64,000 nt of DNA from ZC4RG25 sp041687075 (GTDB taxonomy: Bacteria > Pseudomonadota > Alphaproteobacteria > Rhizobiales > Hyphomicrobiaceae), in the NCBI GenBank assembly GCA_041687075.1, contig JAWLCO010000007.1:1-64000 (forward strand). The letters run 5' to 3'. This document shows, piece after piece, positions 9,079-18,817 of the stretch (positions within the stretch are counted from its first letter, which is position 1; each line of letters opens with the position of its first letter). Made by a program: the position numbers and the translations under genes. The notes beneath the pieces are model-generated. The model worked only from the letters and a program-made list of their open reading frames with translations. It was not told the origin of the DNA and searched no databases.

Positions 9079-9100
9079 TTGATCGAAGCCGTTCGATCAA
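9079..9100. promoter_or_regulatory. Perfect 9-bp dyad just upstream of the narK ribosome binding site
   Basis: TTGATCGAA at 9079-9087 and TTCGATCAA at 9092-9100 are exact reverse complements separated by GCCG. The spacing is wrong for an FNR site. The dyad ends 14 bases before the narK ATG, so it could be an operator for another regulator, or an mRNA hairpin next to the ribosome binding site. Confidence 0.6.
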
Positions 9101-9114
9101 CTCGGGGGCCTCCC

Positions 9115-11859
9115 ATGAACGACCTCTCCACCGCAGTGCCTGGCGACCAGAGCCGCGCCCTTTGGCTCTCCACGATAGCGTTCACTGTTTGTTTTGCGGT
9201 CTGGACGATTTTCTCGATCATCGGCGTTCAGATTAAAAATGACCTCGGACTGAACGAAACCCAGTTCGGATTGCTCGTCGGAACGCCCATTCTCATGGGC
9301 AGCCTTATTCGCCTGCTGCTCGGCGTCTGGACCGAGCAGTACGGCGGCCGTATCGTCTACACGGCGGTCATGCTCTCTGCTGCCGTCGCGACCTGGCTGC
9401 TGACCTTCGCTTATGACTACCCGACGTTCCTGCTGGCGGCGCTTGGTGTGGGCATCGCCGGCGGCTCGTTCGCAGTCGGTGTCGCCTATGTTGCAAAATG
9501 GTACCCCAAGGAGAAGCAGGGCACCGCGCTCGGAATATTCGGCGCCGGCAATGTCGGCGCGGCACTGACGAAGTTCCTGGCCCCGTTCGTCATGATCGCC
9601 TACGGCTGGCAGGCCGTCGCCAGCATCTGGGCCATCGCCATGGCTGCCATGGCGGTCGTCTTCTGGATTTTCACCAAGGACGAGCCGCAGCTCGAAGCGC
9701 GGCGCAAGGTAGGCGCCAGGCCTCAGCCCATGCTGGCCATGCTCGCGCCGCTCGCAAAGCTCCAGGTCTGGCGTTTCTCGCTCTACTACTTTTTCGTTTT
9801 CGGCGCATTTGTTGCGCTGGCGCTCTGGCTGCCGCGGTATCTCATCGGCGTGTACGGGCTCGATATCGCGATGGCGGGCATGATCGCCGCCTTGTACTCG
9901 GTGCCGGCCTCGATCTTCCGCATCTACGGGGGCCATCTGTCGGACAAGTACGGCGCCCGCCGCATCATGTACTGGACCTTTGGCGTTTCCGCCGTCTGCA
10001 CGTTCCTGCTGTCCTACCCGCCGACCGAGTACGTGGTCAGCAGCATGCGGGGGCCGATCACCTTCCGTATGGAAACCGGCCTCTTTGCCTTCACCGTCCT
10101 GGTATTCGTGCTGGGGTTCTTCATGAGCCTCGGGAAGGCGGCCGTTTACAAGCATATTCCCGTTTATTACCCGAACCATGTCGGCCCCGTCGGCGGCGTC
10201 GTCGGCCTCGTGGGTGGCCTGGGCGGGTTCATTCTGCCCATCGCGTTCGGGATACTGAACGATCTGACGGGCCTCTGGCAGAGCTGCTTCATGCTGCTGT
10301 TCGCCATTGTCACGGTGGCGCTCGTGTGGATGCACGTGTCGATCCGCATCATGGAGCGCGGGGTGCTGGAGCCGGAGCTCAGAAAGCTTCCCGAGCTGCC
10401 CGAAATGCAGGAAATCCACGAGCCGCGACATGCTGGCGTGCTCGGTCCCCACCTGATCGAGGACTGGCGGCCTGAGGACAAGGAGTTCTGGGAGACCAAG
10501 GGCCGGGCGATCGCACGCCGCAATTTGTGGATTTCGATTCCCTCCTTGCTCCTCTCGTTCGCAGTGTGGATGGTCTGGTCAGTTGTCGTCGCGAAGCTGC
10601 CGCTGATCGGCTTTGCCTACACCACAGATCAGCTGTTCTGGCTGGCTGCCCTGCCCGGGCTTTCGGGGGCGACGCTACGGATCTTCTACTCCTTCATGGT
10701 GCCGATATTTGGCGGGCGTCTGTGGACGACGCTGTCCACCTGGTCGCTGCTCATCCCGGCGATCGGCATTGGCCTTGCCGTCCAGAACCCGGATACGCCC
10801 TATTGGCTGTTCCTGCTGCTCGCGCTGACTTGCGGCTTTGGCGGCGGCAATTTTGCCTCGTCCATGGCCAATATCTCGTTCTTCTTCCCCAAGTCGGAAA
10901 AGGGCAACGCGCTCGCACTCAATGCAGGCCTCGGCAATCTCGGCGTCAGCGCAGTGCAGTTTGCGGTGCCGCTGGTGATCACAGTCGGGGTGTTCAGTTT
11001 CCTTGGCGGCGATCCGGTTATGGTCGGAGAAGGCGAGCGCCAAGTTCCTCTCTGGCTGCAGAATGCCGGGTTCGTCTGGGTGCCGTTCATCATCGCCTCG
11101 GCGTTTGCCGCCTGGTTCGGTATGAACGATCTGGCATCGGCGCGTGCCTCGTTCGCAGAGCAGTCCGTGATCTTTCAGCGCAAGCAGAACTGGATCATGT
11201 GCTGGCTTTATACGGGCACGTTCGGATCGTTCATTGGCTATTCCGCAGGCTTCCCGCTGCTCGCCAAAACTCAGTTCCCCGATATCGACGTGCTGCCGTT
11301 CGTCTTCCTCGGGCCGCTGATCGGGTCGCTGTCGCGCGTATCGGCCGGTTGGGTGGCGGACAAGTACGGCGGCGCCCGTGTCACCCTCTGGGTTTTCATC
11401 GGCATGGCCATTGGCGTGCTGGGCGTCCTCTACTTCCTGAACGCAGGCAATTTCGCCGGTTTCTTCGCGATGTTCATGTTCCTGTTCTTCGCGAGCGGTG
11501 CCGGCAACGCGTCGACGTTCCAGATGATCCCCGCGATCATGCGCAAGGAAATGGACCGGCTCATGCCGGGGACGGCTGCTTCCGAGCGCCTGCGCCAGGC
11601 TGAGAAGGAAAGCGCCGCAATCATCGGCTTCACATCCGCCGTTGCGGCCTACGGTGCCTTTTTCATCCCGAAGGGCTACGGCACCTCGATCGCTCTGACC
11701 GGCGGTCCGCAGGCAGCGCTGGTCGTTTTCCTGCTCTTTTATGTGACCTGCATCGCCATCACCTGGGCCGTCTACACGCGCCCCGGCGGACTACTGCACG
11801 ACATCGAACGTGGTGGCGGCATCACCGCGAAACCTGCGGCAACTGAACCTGCCCACTGA
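9115..11859 (+). CDS. narK: NarK1-NarK2 fused nitrate/nitrite transporter
   Basis: This 914-residue protein is about twice the length of a normal MFS carrier and holds two NarK domains. The first (residues about 20-460) has GGSFAVGVAYVAKWYPKE and the nitrate signature GLVGGLGGFILP, typical of NarK1 proton:nitrate symporters. A linker of roughly 60 charged residues follows. The second (about 520-900) has GGGNFASSMANISFFFPKSE and GLGNLGVSAVQF, typical of NarK2 nitrate/nitrite antiporters. Such fusions are known from Paracoccus. Start is taken at ATG 9115; the frame is open upstream to 8917, but that stretch contains the FNR boxes and is not protein-like. It is first in the narKGHJI operon, with narG 15 bases downstream. 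Confidence 0.95.
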   Translation: MNDLSTAVPGDQSRALWLSTIAFTVCFAVWTIFSIIGVQIKNDLGLNETQFGLLVGTPILMGSLIRLLLGVWTEQYGGRIVYTAVMLSAAVATWLLTFAYDYPTFLLAALGVGIAGGSFAVGVAYVAKWYPKEKQGTALGIFGAGNVGAALTKFLAPFVMIAYGWQAVASIWAIAMAAMAVVFWIFTKDEPQLEARRKVGARPQPMLAMLAPLAKLQVWRFSLYYFFVFGAFVALALWLPRYLIGVYGLDIAMAGMIAALYSVPASIFRIYGGHLSDKYGARRIMYWTFGVSAVCTFLLSYPPTEYVVSSMRGPITFRMETGLFAFTVLVFVLGFFMSLGKAAVYKHIPVYYPNHVGPVGGVVGLVGGLGGFILPIAFGILNDLTGLWQSCFMLLFAIVTVALVWMHVSIRIMERGVLEPELRKLPELPEMQEIHEPRHAGVLGPHLIEDWRPEDKEFWETKGRAIARRNLWISIPSLLLSFAVWMVWSVVVAKLPLIGFAYTTDQLFWLAALPGLSGATLRIFYSFMVPIFGGRLWTTLSTWSLLIPAIGIGLAVQNPDTPYWLFLLLALTCGFGGGNFASSMANISFFFPKSEKGNALALNAGLGNLGVSAVQFAVPLVITVGVFSFLGGDPVMVGEGERQVPLWLQNAGFVWVPFIIASAFAAWFGMNDLASARASFAEQSVIFQRKQNWIMCWLYTGTFGSFIGYSAGFPLLAKTQFPDIDVLPFVFLGPLIGSLSRVSAGWVADKYGGARVTLWVFIGMAIGVLGVLYFLNAGNFAGFFAMFMFLFFASGAGNASTFQMIPAIMRKEMDRLMPGTAASERLRQAEKESAAIIGFTSAVAAYGAFFIPKGYGTSIALTGGPQAALVVFLLFYVTCIAITWAVYTRPGGLLHDIERGGGITAKPAATEPAH

Positions 11860-11874
11860 TCCCGGAGGATACGG

Positions 11875-14800
11875 ATGAGCCATTTCCTTGATCGCCTGAC
11901 ATTCTTCAAGCGGCCACAGGAACCGTTTGCCGGCGGGCATGGAATCACCACCCGCGAGGACCGCTCATGGGAAGAAGGTTATCGCAAGCGCTGGCAGCAC
12001 GACAAAGTCGTGCGCTCCACGCATGGGGTGAACTGCACAGGCTCCTGCTCGTGGAAGATTTACGTCAAGGGCGGCATCGTCACCTGGGAGACGCAGCAGA
12101 CGGACTATCCCCGGACGCGGCCGGACCTGCCGAACCATGAGCCACGCGGCTGCTCACGCGGGGCGTCCTACAGCTGGTATCTCTACTCCGGCAACCGCGT
12201 GAAGTACCCGCTGGTGCGCTCCCGGCTGATGCGGCTGTGGCGCGAGGCGCGGCGGACGCTGACGCCGGTCGCCGCCTGGGCCTCGATCGTCGAGGATCCC
12301 GAAAAGCGCGCCGCCTATGTGAAAAAGCGCGGGCTCGGCGGCTTCGTGCGCGCCACCTGGGACGAGGTGACGGAGATCATCGCGGCCGCCAACGCCTACA
12401 CGGTTCGCAACCACGGCCCCGACCGCATTTTCGGCTTCTCGCCCATTCCGGCCATGTCGATGGTTTCGTATGCGGCGGGCTCGCGCTACCTGTCGCTGCT
12501 CGGTGGCGTGTGCATGTCGTTTTACGACTGGTACTGCGACTTGCCGCCGTCGAGCCCGCAGACCTGGGGCGAGCAGACCGACGTTCCGGAGTCGGCTGAC
12601 TGGTACAACTCCGGCTTCCTTATTCTCTGGGGCTCGAATGTGCCGCAGACGCGCACACCCGATGCGCATTTCTATACGGAAGTGCGTTATCGCGGTGCCA
12701 AGAGCGTCGTCATCTGCCCCGACTATTCGGAGGCCTCGAAATTCGCCGACATGTGGCTTTCGGTGAAACAGGGCACCGACGCCGCGCTGGCGCTGGCCAT
12801 GGGCCACGTGATTCTGCGCGAATTCCATGTCGATCGGCAGGTTCCGTATTTCGAGGATTACGCTCGCAAATACACGGATATGTCGATGCTGGTCCGCCTC
12901 GTCCGGCAGGGCGATCACCTGGTCCCCGAGCGGCTGGTCCGTGCTTCAGACTTCGAGGGCGCGTTGGGCGAGTCGAACAAGCCCGAATGGAAGACCGTCG
13001 CCTTCGACGAAACTTCGGGTGAGCTGGTCGTGCCGCGCGGCTCGATCGGATTCCGCTGGGGCGAGAAGGGCAAGTGGAATCTGGAGGAAAAGGACTCCAG
13101 CGGTAACAGCACGAAATTGCATCTCTCTCTGGCGTCGATCAAGGACGAGATCGCGACCGTCGCGTTCCCATATTTCGGCAACAAGGAGCACGATCACTTC
13201 GCCGGCACGAGCCACCCGAGCATCCTGCCGCGCAATGTGCCGGTGAAGCGGGTGAGGCTCAAGGAGGGCGAGGCGCTCGTCGCCTCCGTCTACGACCTGT
13301 TTCTCGCCAATTACGGCGTCGACCGCGGGTTCGGCGGCGGGCATGTCGCGCGCTCCTACGATGACGAGGAGCCCTACACACCGGCGTGGGCCGAAAAGAT
13401 CACGGGTGTGCCACGTGACAAGATCATCCACGTCGCGCGCGAGTTCGCACGCAATGCCGAGAAGACAAATGGCCGCTCGATGGTGATCATCGGTGCCGGC
13501 ATGAACCACTGGTACAACTCGGACATGAATTACCGCGGCGTCATCAACATGCTGGTGATGTGCGGATGTGTGGGGCAGTCGGGTGGTGGCTGGTCGCACT
13601 ACGTCGGGCAGGAGAAACTGAGGCCGCAAACGGGCTGGCTGCCGCTCGCATTTGCGCTCGACTGGGCGCGCCCGCCGCGCCAGCAGAACTCGACATCGGC
13701 TTTCTATGCCCACACCGATCAATGGCGCTACGAGACGCTCGATGTTTCGGACATCCTTTCGCCGACGGCTCCTGAGGGACCGTGGGACGGTGCGCTCATC
13801 GATTACAATGTCCGCGCAGAGCGCATGGGCTGGCTGCCCTCGGCCCCGCAGCTGGAAACCAATCCGCTCGATATTGCTGCCAAGGCCGAAGCCGCCGGAA
13901 AGGAAGTCAAGGACTACGTTCCCGCGGCGCTGAAATCCGGCGAGCTCCGCATGAGCTGCGAGGATCCCGATAATCCGAATAACTGGCCGCGCAATATGTT
14001 CGTGTGGCGTTCAAATCTGTTGGGCTCTTCAGGAAAGGGGCACGAGTATTTTCTGAAGCACCTGCTGGGCACCAATCATGGTCTCCTTGGCAGGGATCTC
14101 GGGGAAGCCGGAGCGAAAAAACCAAAAGAGGTTAAGTGGCACGCTGAGGCTCCCGAAGGTAAGCTCGACCTGCTGGTAACGCTCGATTTCCGCATGTCGA
14201 CCACCTGCGTCTACTCCGACATCGTGTTGCCGACGGCCACCTGGTACGAAAAGAACGACCTCAACACTTCCGATATGCACCCATTCATTCACCCGCTGAC
14301 AGGCGCGGTGGATCCGGCGTGGGAGGCAAGGAGCGATTGGGAAATCTACAAGGGTATTGCCAGGAAGTTTTCTGATATCGCGCCGGAGGTGCTCGGAGTT
14401 GAAGAGGATGTCGTCCTCACACCTGTTCAGCATGACACGCCCCTCGAAATAGCGCAGGCGACCGACGTCAAGGACTGGAAACGCGGCGAGTGCGAGCCCG
14501 TTCCGGGCGTGACCATGCCGGCAGTCACCGTGGTGGAGCGCGATTACCCGAACCTTTACAAGCAGTTCACCGCCCTTGGGCCGCTCATGGAAAAGGCCGG
14601 CAACGGCGGCAAGGGCATGGCGTGGAATACGGAGCACGAGGTCGAGCTCCTGAAACGCCTCAATGGCGTCGTTCACGACGAGGGACCGGCGAAGGGGCTT
14701 GCCCGCATCGACACGGATATCGATGCCGCAGAGGTGATCCTTACGCTCGCGCCGGAAACCAATGGCGAGGTTGCGGTGAAGGCCTGGGAGGCTCTTTCCG

Positions 14801-15615
14801 GAACGACAGGCCGTGAGCATGCGCATCTCGCCCTTCCGAAAGAGGACGAAAAGATCCGGTTCCGCGATATCGTCGCGCAGCCGCGGAAGATCATCTCTTC
14901 GCCGATCTGGTCCGGCCTCGAAAGCGAGAAGGTCTGTTACAACGCCAGCTATACGAACGTGCATGAGCTCATTCCGTGGCGCACGCTGTCGGGACGCCAG
15001 CAACTCTACCAGGATCACCTCTGGATGCGCGCGTTCGGCGAGGCGCTCTGCGTCTACCGGCCGCCGATCGATACACGAACGGTGAAGCCGGTGATCGATA
15101 TGCGGCCGAATGGTGAAAAGCAGGTCGTGCTGAATTTCATTACGCCGCACCAGAAATGGGGCATCCATTCCACCTACACGGATAACCTGCTGATGCTCAC
15201 ACTGAGCCGCGGCGGTCCGATCGTGTGGATCAGTGAAAAGGATGCCGCCAAAGCCGGAATCGTCGATAACGACTGGATCGAGGCCTACAACAGCAATGGA
15301 GCGCTGGTCGCACGTGCGGTCGTCTCTCAGCGCGTGAAGGACGGCATGTGCCTCATGTATCATGCGCAGGAGAAGATCGTGAATGTGCCGGGCTCCGAAA
15401 TGACCGGCCAGCGCGGCGGCATTCACAACTCGGTCACGCGCACGGTCCTGAAGCCGACGCATATGATCGGCGGTTATGCGCACCAGTCCTACGGCTTCAA
15501 TTATTACGGCACGATCGGCACGAATCGGGACGAGTTCGTCATCATTCGCAAGATGCGCAAAGTCGACTGGCTCGACGGGCCAGCCGCCGCGCCAAACGTG
15601 GAGGCGGCGGAATGA
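11875..15615 (+). CDS. narG: Respiratory nitrate reductase alpha subunit NarG
   Basis: This 1246-residue catalytic subunit of the membrane-bound, cytoplasm-facing quinol:nitrate oxidoreductase is full length for the family. The FS0 cluster ligands are visible as H50, C54, C58 and C93 in HGVNCTGSCSWK and PRGCSRG, matching the His-plus-three-Cys pattern of E. coli NarG. The N-terminal SWEEGYRKRW is the vestigial Tat-like region. LPPSSPQTWGEQTDVPESAD contains the region of the molybdenum-ligating Asp. It binds Mo-bisMGD and reduces nitrate to nitrite. CCCGGAGGATACGG precedes the ATG. It is in one operon with narK upstream and narH downstream. Confidence 0.98.
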   Translation: MSHFLDRLTFFKRPQEPFAGGHGITTREDRSWEEGYRKRWQHDKVVRSTHGVNCTGSCSWKIYVKGGIVTWETQQTDYPRTRPDLPNHEPRGCSRGASYSWYLYSGNRVKYPLVRSRLMRLWREARRTLTPVAAWASIVEDPEKRAAYVKKRGLGGFVRATWDEVTEIIAAANAYTVRNHGPDRIFGFSPIPAMSMVSYAAGSRYLSLLGGVCMSFYDWYCDLPPSSPQTWGEQTDVPESADWYNSGFLILWGSNVPQTRTPDAHFYTEVRYRGAKSVVICPDYSEASKFADMWLSVKQGTDAALALAMGHVILREFHVDRQVPYFEDYARKYTDMSMLVRLVRQGDHLVPERLVRASDFEGALGESNKPEWKTVAFDETSGELVVPRGSIGFRWGEKGKWNLEEKDSSGNSTKLHLSLASIKDEIATVAFPYFGNKEHDHFAGTSHPSILPRNVPVKRVRLKEGEALVASVYDLFLANYGVDRGFGGGHVARSYDDEEPYTPAWAEKITGVPRDKIIHVAREFARNAEKTNGRSMVIIGAGMNHWYNSDMNYRGVINMLVMCGCVGQSGGGWSHYVGQEKLRPQTGWLPLAFALDWARPPRQQNSTSAFYAHTDQWRYETLDVSDILSPTAPEGPWDGALIDYNVRAERMGWLPSAPQLETNPLDIAAKAEAAGKEVKDYVPAALKSGELRMSCEDPDNPNNWPRNMFVWRSNLLGSSGKGHEYFLKHLLGTNHGLLGRDLGEAGAKKPKEVKWHAEAPEGKLDLLVTLDFRMSTTCVYSDIVLPTATWYEKNDLNTSDMHPFIHPLTGAVDPAWEARSDWEIYKGIARKFSDIAPEVLGVEEDVVLTPVQHDTPLEIAQATDVKDWKRGECEPVPGVTMPAVTVVERDYPNLYKQFTALGPLMEKAGNGGKGMAWNTEHEVELLKRLNGVVHDEGPAKGLARIDTDIDAAEVILTLAPETNGEVAVKAWEALSGTTGREHAHLALPKEDEKIRFRDIVAQPRKIISSPIWSGLESEKVCYNASYTNVHELIPWRTLSGRQQLYQDHLWMRAFGEALCVYRPPIDTRTVKPVIDMRPNGEKQVVLNFITPHQKWGIHSTYTDNLLMLTLSRGGPIVWISEKDAAKAGIVDNDWIEAYNSNGALVARAVVSQRVKDGMCLMYHAQEKIVNVPGSEMTGQRGGIHNSVTRTVLKPTHMIGGYAHQSYGFNYYGTIGTNRDEFVIIRKMRKVDWLDGPAAAPNVEAAE

Positions 15616-15642
15616 CAAGTACTGAAAGCCGCAGATGGATAT

Positions 15643-15708
15643 GACGGTTTTCGTCCAGGTTTCACGCCGGTCCCGGCTCAGCGGCCGTGACGCTCAACCG
15701 GCCGGGAC
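15643..15708 (+). other. Hairpins in the narG-narH gap
   Basis: The 117-base gap between narG and narH contains GTCCCGGC at 15670-15677 and its exact complement GCCGGGAC at 15701-15708, with a 23-base loop. A smaller GACG-N5-CGTC stem lies at 15643-15655. No T-tract follows, so termination is not indicated. The hairpins may affect mRNA stability or subunit stoichiometry. Confidence 0.4.
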
Positions 15709-15732
15709 GACGGTTGCAGAAGAGGTTAGAAC

Positions 15733-17253
15733 ATGAAAATTCGCGCACAAATCGCAATGGTGCTGAACCTCGATAAGTGCATCGGGTGCCACACCTGCTC
15801 CGTGACGTGCAAGAACGTGTGGACCAACCGCGAGGGTATGGAATACGCGTGGTTCAACAACGTCGAGACGAAGCCCGGTATCGGCTACCCCAAGGACTGG
15901 GAGAACCAGGGCCGTTGGAACGGCGGCTGGGTGCGCAAGGCCAATGGGAAGATCGAGCCGAAGATCGGCGGCAAATGGCGTGTTCTGGCGAAAATCTTCG
16001 CCAACCCTGATCTCCCCGAAATCGATGACTACTACGAGCCCTTTACATTCGACTACGAGCACCTCCAGAAGGCGCCGGAGCTCAAGGCGTTCCCCACGGC
16101 GCGCCCACGCTCGCTGATCACCGGCGAGCGGATGGAGAAGATCGAGTGGGGGCCGAACTGGGAGGAAATCCTCGGCGGTGAATTCTCGAAGCGCTCGGAA
16201 GATTACAACTTCGAAAACGTGCAGCGGGAGATTTATGGACAGTTCGAAAACACGTTCATGATGTACCTGCCGCGGCTATGCGAGCACTGCCTCAATCCGA
16301 CCTGCGTCGCGGCCTGTCCGTCAGGGGCTATCTACAAGCGAGAGGAGGACGGCATTGTCCTCATCGACCAGGATAAATGCCGCGGCTGGCGCATGTGCGT
16401 GTCGGGCTGCCCGTACAAGAAGATCTATTACAACTGGTCTTCCGGCAAATCCGAAAAGTGCACCTTCTGTTTTCCGCGCATCGAATCTGGCCTGCCGACG
16501 GTGTGCTCGGAGACCTGTGTTGGCCGCATCCGTTATCTGGGCGTCGTGCTCTACAACGCTGACGGCATCGAAAAGGCGGCCAGCGCCAAGGATGAAAAGG
16601 ATCTCTACGAAGCCCAGCTCGGCCTCTTTCTCGACCCCAACGATCCGCAGGTGATTGCGCAGGCCCGCAAGGACGGTATTCCGGATGCGTGGCTTGAGGC
16701 GGCGAAGAAATCGCCGATCTGGAAAATGGCGGTGGAATGGCGCGTCGCGTTCCCGCTGCACCCAGAGTATCGCACGTTGCCAATGGTCTGGTACGTGCCG
16801 CCGCTTTCGCCGATCCAGTCTGCGGCGGAGGCCGGCAGGATGGGGACGGATGGCGTTATGCCGGACGTCCGCTCGCTGCGCATTCCCCTCCAGTATCTCG
16901 CGAACCTGCTCACGGCCGGTGACGAGGAACCGATTGCGCATTGCCTGGAGCGGATGCTCGCCATGCGCGCCTACATGCGAGCCAAAACGATCGACGGCGT
17001 CATCGACGAGGCGATTGCCCGCAGGGTGGGCCTCAGCGGCCGTCAGATCGAGGAGATGTACCAGATCATGGCCATTGCGAATTACGAGGATCGCTTCGTG
17101 ATTCCGACGGTGCACCGCGAGGTGGGGGAAGATGCCTATGACCTCCGAGGTTCCTGTGGCTTCTCTTTTGGCAACGGGTGCTCGGATGGGCAGACCGGCA
17201 CGAGCCTGTTCGGCGGCCCGAGAAAGACCAAGACTCCCATGGAAGTGGCGTGA
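15733..17253 (+). CDS. narH: Nitrate reductase beta subunit NarH (Fe-S electron transfer)
   Basis: This 506-residue subunit carries the four Fe-S clusters FS1-FS4 between NarI and NarG. The cysteine groups are C16-I-G-C-H-T-C-S-V-T-C, CEHCLNPTCVAACP, CRGWRMCVSGCP (with the tryptophan replacing a cysteine that defines the 3Fe-4S FS4 site) and KCTFCFPRIE with a downstream CSETC. Length and motif order match NarH of E. coli and Paracoccus. GAAGAGGTTAGAAC precedes ATG 15733. narJ follows after 35 bases. Confidence 0.98.
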   Translation: MKIRAQIAMVLNLDKCIGCHTCSVTCKNVWTNREGMEYAWFNNVETKPGIGYPKDWENQGRWNGGWVRKANGKIEPKIGGKWRVLAKIFANPDLPEIDDYYEPFTFDYEHLQKAPELKAFPTARPRSLITGERMEKIEWGPNWEEILGGEFSKRSEDYNFENVQREIYGQFENTFMMYLPRLCEHCLNPTCVAACPSGAIYKREEDGIVLIDQDKCRGWRMCVSGCPYKKIYYNWSSGKSEKCTFCFPRIESGLPTVCSETCVGRIRYLGVVLYNADGIEKAASAKDEKDLYEAQLGLFLDPNDPQVIAQARKDGIPDAWLEAAKKSPIWKMAVEWRVAFPLHPEYRTLPMVWYVPPLSPIQSAAEAGRMGTDGVMPDVRSLRIPLQYLANLLTAGDEEPIAHCLERMLAMRAYMRAKTIDGVIDEAIARRVGLSGRQIEEMYQIMAIANYEDRFVIPTVHREVGEDAYDLRGSCGFSFGNGCSDGQTGTSLFGGPRKTKTPMEVA

Positions 17254-17288
17254 CTTGAGGCGGGACAGGCCACAAAGGACATTCGAGA

Positions 17289-18041
17289 ATGCAAAAGACC
17301 CTGAAAGTGCTCTCCGCAATCCTCACCTATCCGACGGCCGAGCTGCAGGCCGCGGTGCCGGAGATGCGCGCCGCGCTCGATGCTGAAGCCCGGCTGCCTC
17401 AGAAATGCCGCGACCGGCTCGACCGCATCCTGGAACAGTTGGCAACCTGGGATCTCTATGAGCTCCAGGAGAGATATATTCTGCTGTTTGACCGAACACG
17501 CACGCTTTCGCTCAATCTGTTCGAGCATGTGCACGGCGAGAGCCGGGACCGTGGTCAGGCGATGATAGATCTGCAGCAGCTCTATCAACGGCACGGGCTC
17601 GAGCCTGCCTCGAACGAGTTGCCGGACTATCTCCCGGCTTTTCTTGAGTTCCTGTCGGTCATTCCCGAGGCGGAGGCACGGGATCTGCTGGGCGAGACGG
17701 CGCATATTCTGGAAGCCATCCGGCAGCGACTGAAAAAGCGCAGGGCGCCGTATTCCTCGGTTTTCTCGTCGTTGCAGGCACTCAGCCGATCGGCACCCGC
17801 CGACGAAATGCTCGAGGCGTTGCTGGCCGCGCCCGACGACGATCCCAGTGACCTCGCGGCGCTCGATGCGGCCTGGGTGGACGAGGAGGTGAGGTTCGGC
17901 CCCGGAGCTGCAGCAGACTGCGGGACCAGCGACATTGCCGCGAGAATTCGCGCCGCACGACGGCCGGCAGCCGGTGTGGAAGCAAAGGACGATCGGAGCA
18001 ATCGCCCGACGATCACGTACACGCCTTCAGCCCGCGCTTAA
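17289..18041 (+). CDS. narJ: Nitrate reductase assembly chaperone NarJ
   Basis: This 250-residue cytoplasmic chaperone of the TorD/NarJ family is needed for Mo-cofactor insertion into NarG and for membrane anchoring of NarGH. The N-terminal LKVLSAILTYPTAELQAA and the central LYELQERYILLFDRTRTLSLNLFEHVHGE are hallmark NarJ segments, followed by LPDYLPAFLEFLS. The C-terminal 40 or so residues are low-complexity and charged. Its position between narH and narI is the canonical order. Confidence 0.96.
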   Translation: MQKTLKVLSAILTYPTAELQAAVPEMRAALDAEARLPQKCRDRLDRILEQLATWDLYELQERYILLFDRTRTLSLNLFEHVHGESRDRGQAMIDLQQLYQRHGLEPASNELPDYLPAFLEFLSVIPEAEARDLLGETAHILEAIRQRLKKRRAPYSSVFSSLQALSRSAPADEMLEALLAAPDDDPSDLAALDAAWVDEEVRFGPGAAADCGTSDIAARIRAARRPAAGVEAKDDRSNRPTITYTPSARA

Positions 18042-18082
18042 GCCTCACCGTTTCGGGGCGGGAACGACTTGGAGCACTGATC

Positions 18083-18814
18083 ATGCGCGACGCCATCAAT
18101 CACATCGTTTTCGGTTGGTACCCTTATGTGTGCCTCACCGTCTTCGTGGTCGGCAGTGTGCTGCGTTTCGACCGCGAGCAGTACACCTGGAAATCCGGCT
18201 CGAGCCAGCTGCTCAGAAGGAAGCAGCTGATGTGGGGGTCGAACCTGTTTCATGTCGGGATCTTGACCATTTTCTTCGGCCACTTTTTTGGTCTGTTGAC
18301 CCCGATCTGGGTTTTCGACGCGATCGGGATCAGTCACACGGCCAAGCAATTGATGGCCATTGTCGTCGGCGGTATTGCCGGTCTCGCCTGCCTTGCCGGG
18401 ATTGCGCTGCTGGCGCACCGGCGGCTGTTCGATTCGCGTATTCGCTCCACGTCCTCGTTTGCAGACACAGGCATCCTGCTGATCCTCCTCGTCCAGCTTC
18501 TGCTCGGGCTGGCGACGATCCCGATTTCATTTGGGCACCTGGACGGTCATGAGATGGTGCGCTTCATGAACTGGGCGCAGGGGATCCTTCTGCTCAGGGC
18601 CGATGCCTGGACGCTGGTGGCCGACACTCACCCCATCTTCAAGGCGCATCTGTTCCTCGGCATGACGATTTTCCTGCTCTTCCCGTTCACCCGCCTGGTG
18701 CACGTGTGGAGCGCGCCGGTCTGGTATCTCGGCCGGCGCGGGTATCAGGTCGTCCGTACCCGCCGCCCGCTGCCATCCGAGCGTCGTAGCGATATTATCG
18801 AGCCTGCGGAGTAA
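18083..18814 (+). CDS. narI: Nitrate reductase gamma subunit NarI (cytochrome b)
   Basis: This 243-residue integral membrane diheme cytochrome b oxidises quinol and passes electrons to NarH. About five membrane segments are visible, starting with HIVFGWYPYVCLTVFVVGSV. LFHVGILTIFFGHFFG carries candidate heme histidines, and HLFLGMTIFLLFPFTRLVHVWS is the last helix with the conserved histidines. RFDREQYTWKSGSSQLL after TM1 is typical of the family. The parvulin gene begins 3 bases after its stop, so the operon continues. Confidence 0.96.
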   Translation: MRDAINHIVFGWYPYVCLTVFVVGSVLRFDREQYTWKSGSSQLLRRKQLMWGSNLFHVGILTIFFGHFFGLLTPIWVFDAIGISHTAKQLMAIVVGGIAGLACLAGIALLAHRRLFDSRIRSTSSFADTGILLILLVQLLLGLATIPISFGHLDGHEMVRFMNWAQGILLLRADAWTLVADTHPIFKAHLFLGMTIFLLFPFTRLVHVWSAPVWYLGRRGYQVVRTRRPLPSERRSDIIEPAE

Positions 18815-18817
18815 CCC

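Noticed and set aside
8917..9114. A 66-residue N-terminal extension of narK
   Set aside because: The stretch contains both FNR boxes and the dyad. Its implied residues are not MFS-like, and ATG 9115 gives the normal NarK N-terminus.
14029..15618. A 529-codon open frame antisense to narG
   Set aside because: It covers a gene with clear NarG motifs on the other strand. Long antisense frames are expected at this GC content, and the implied protein resembles nothing.
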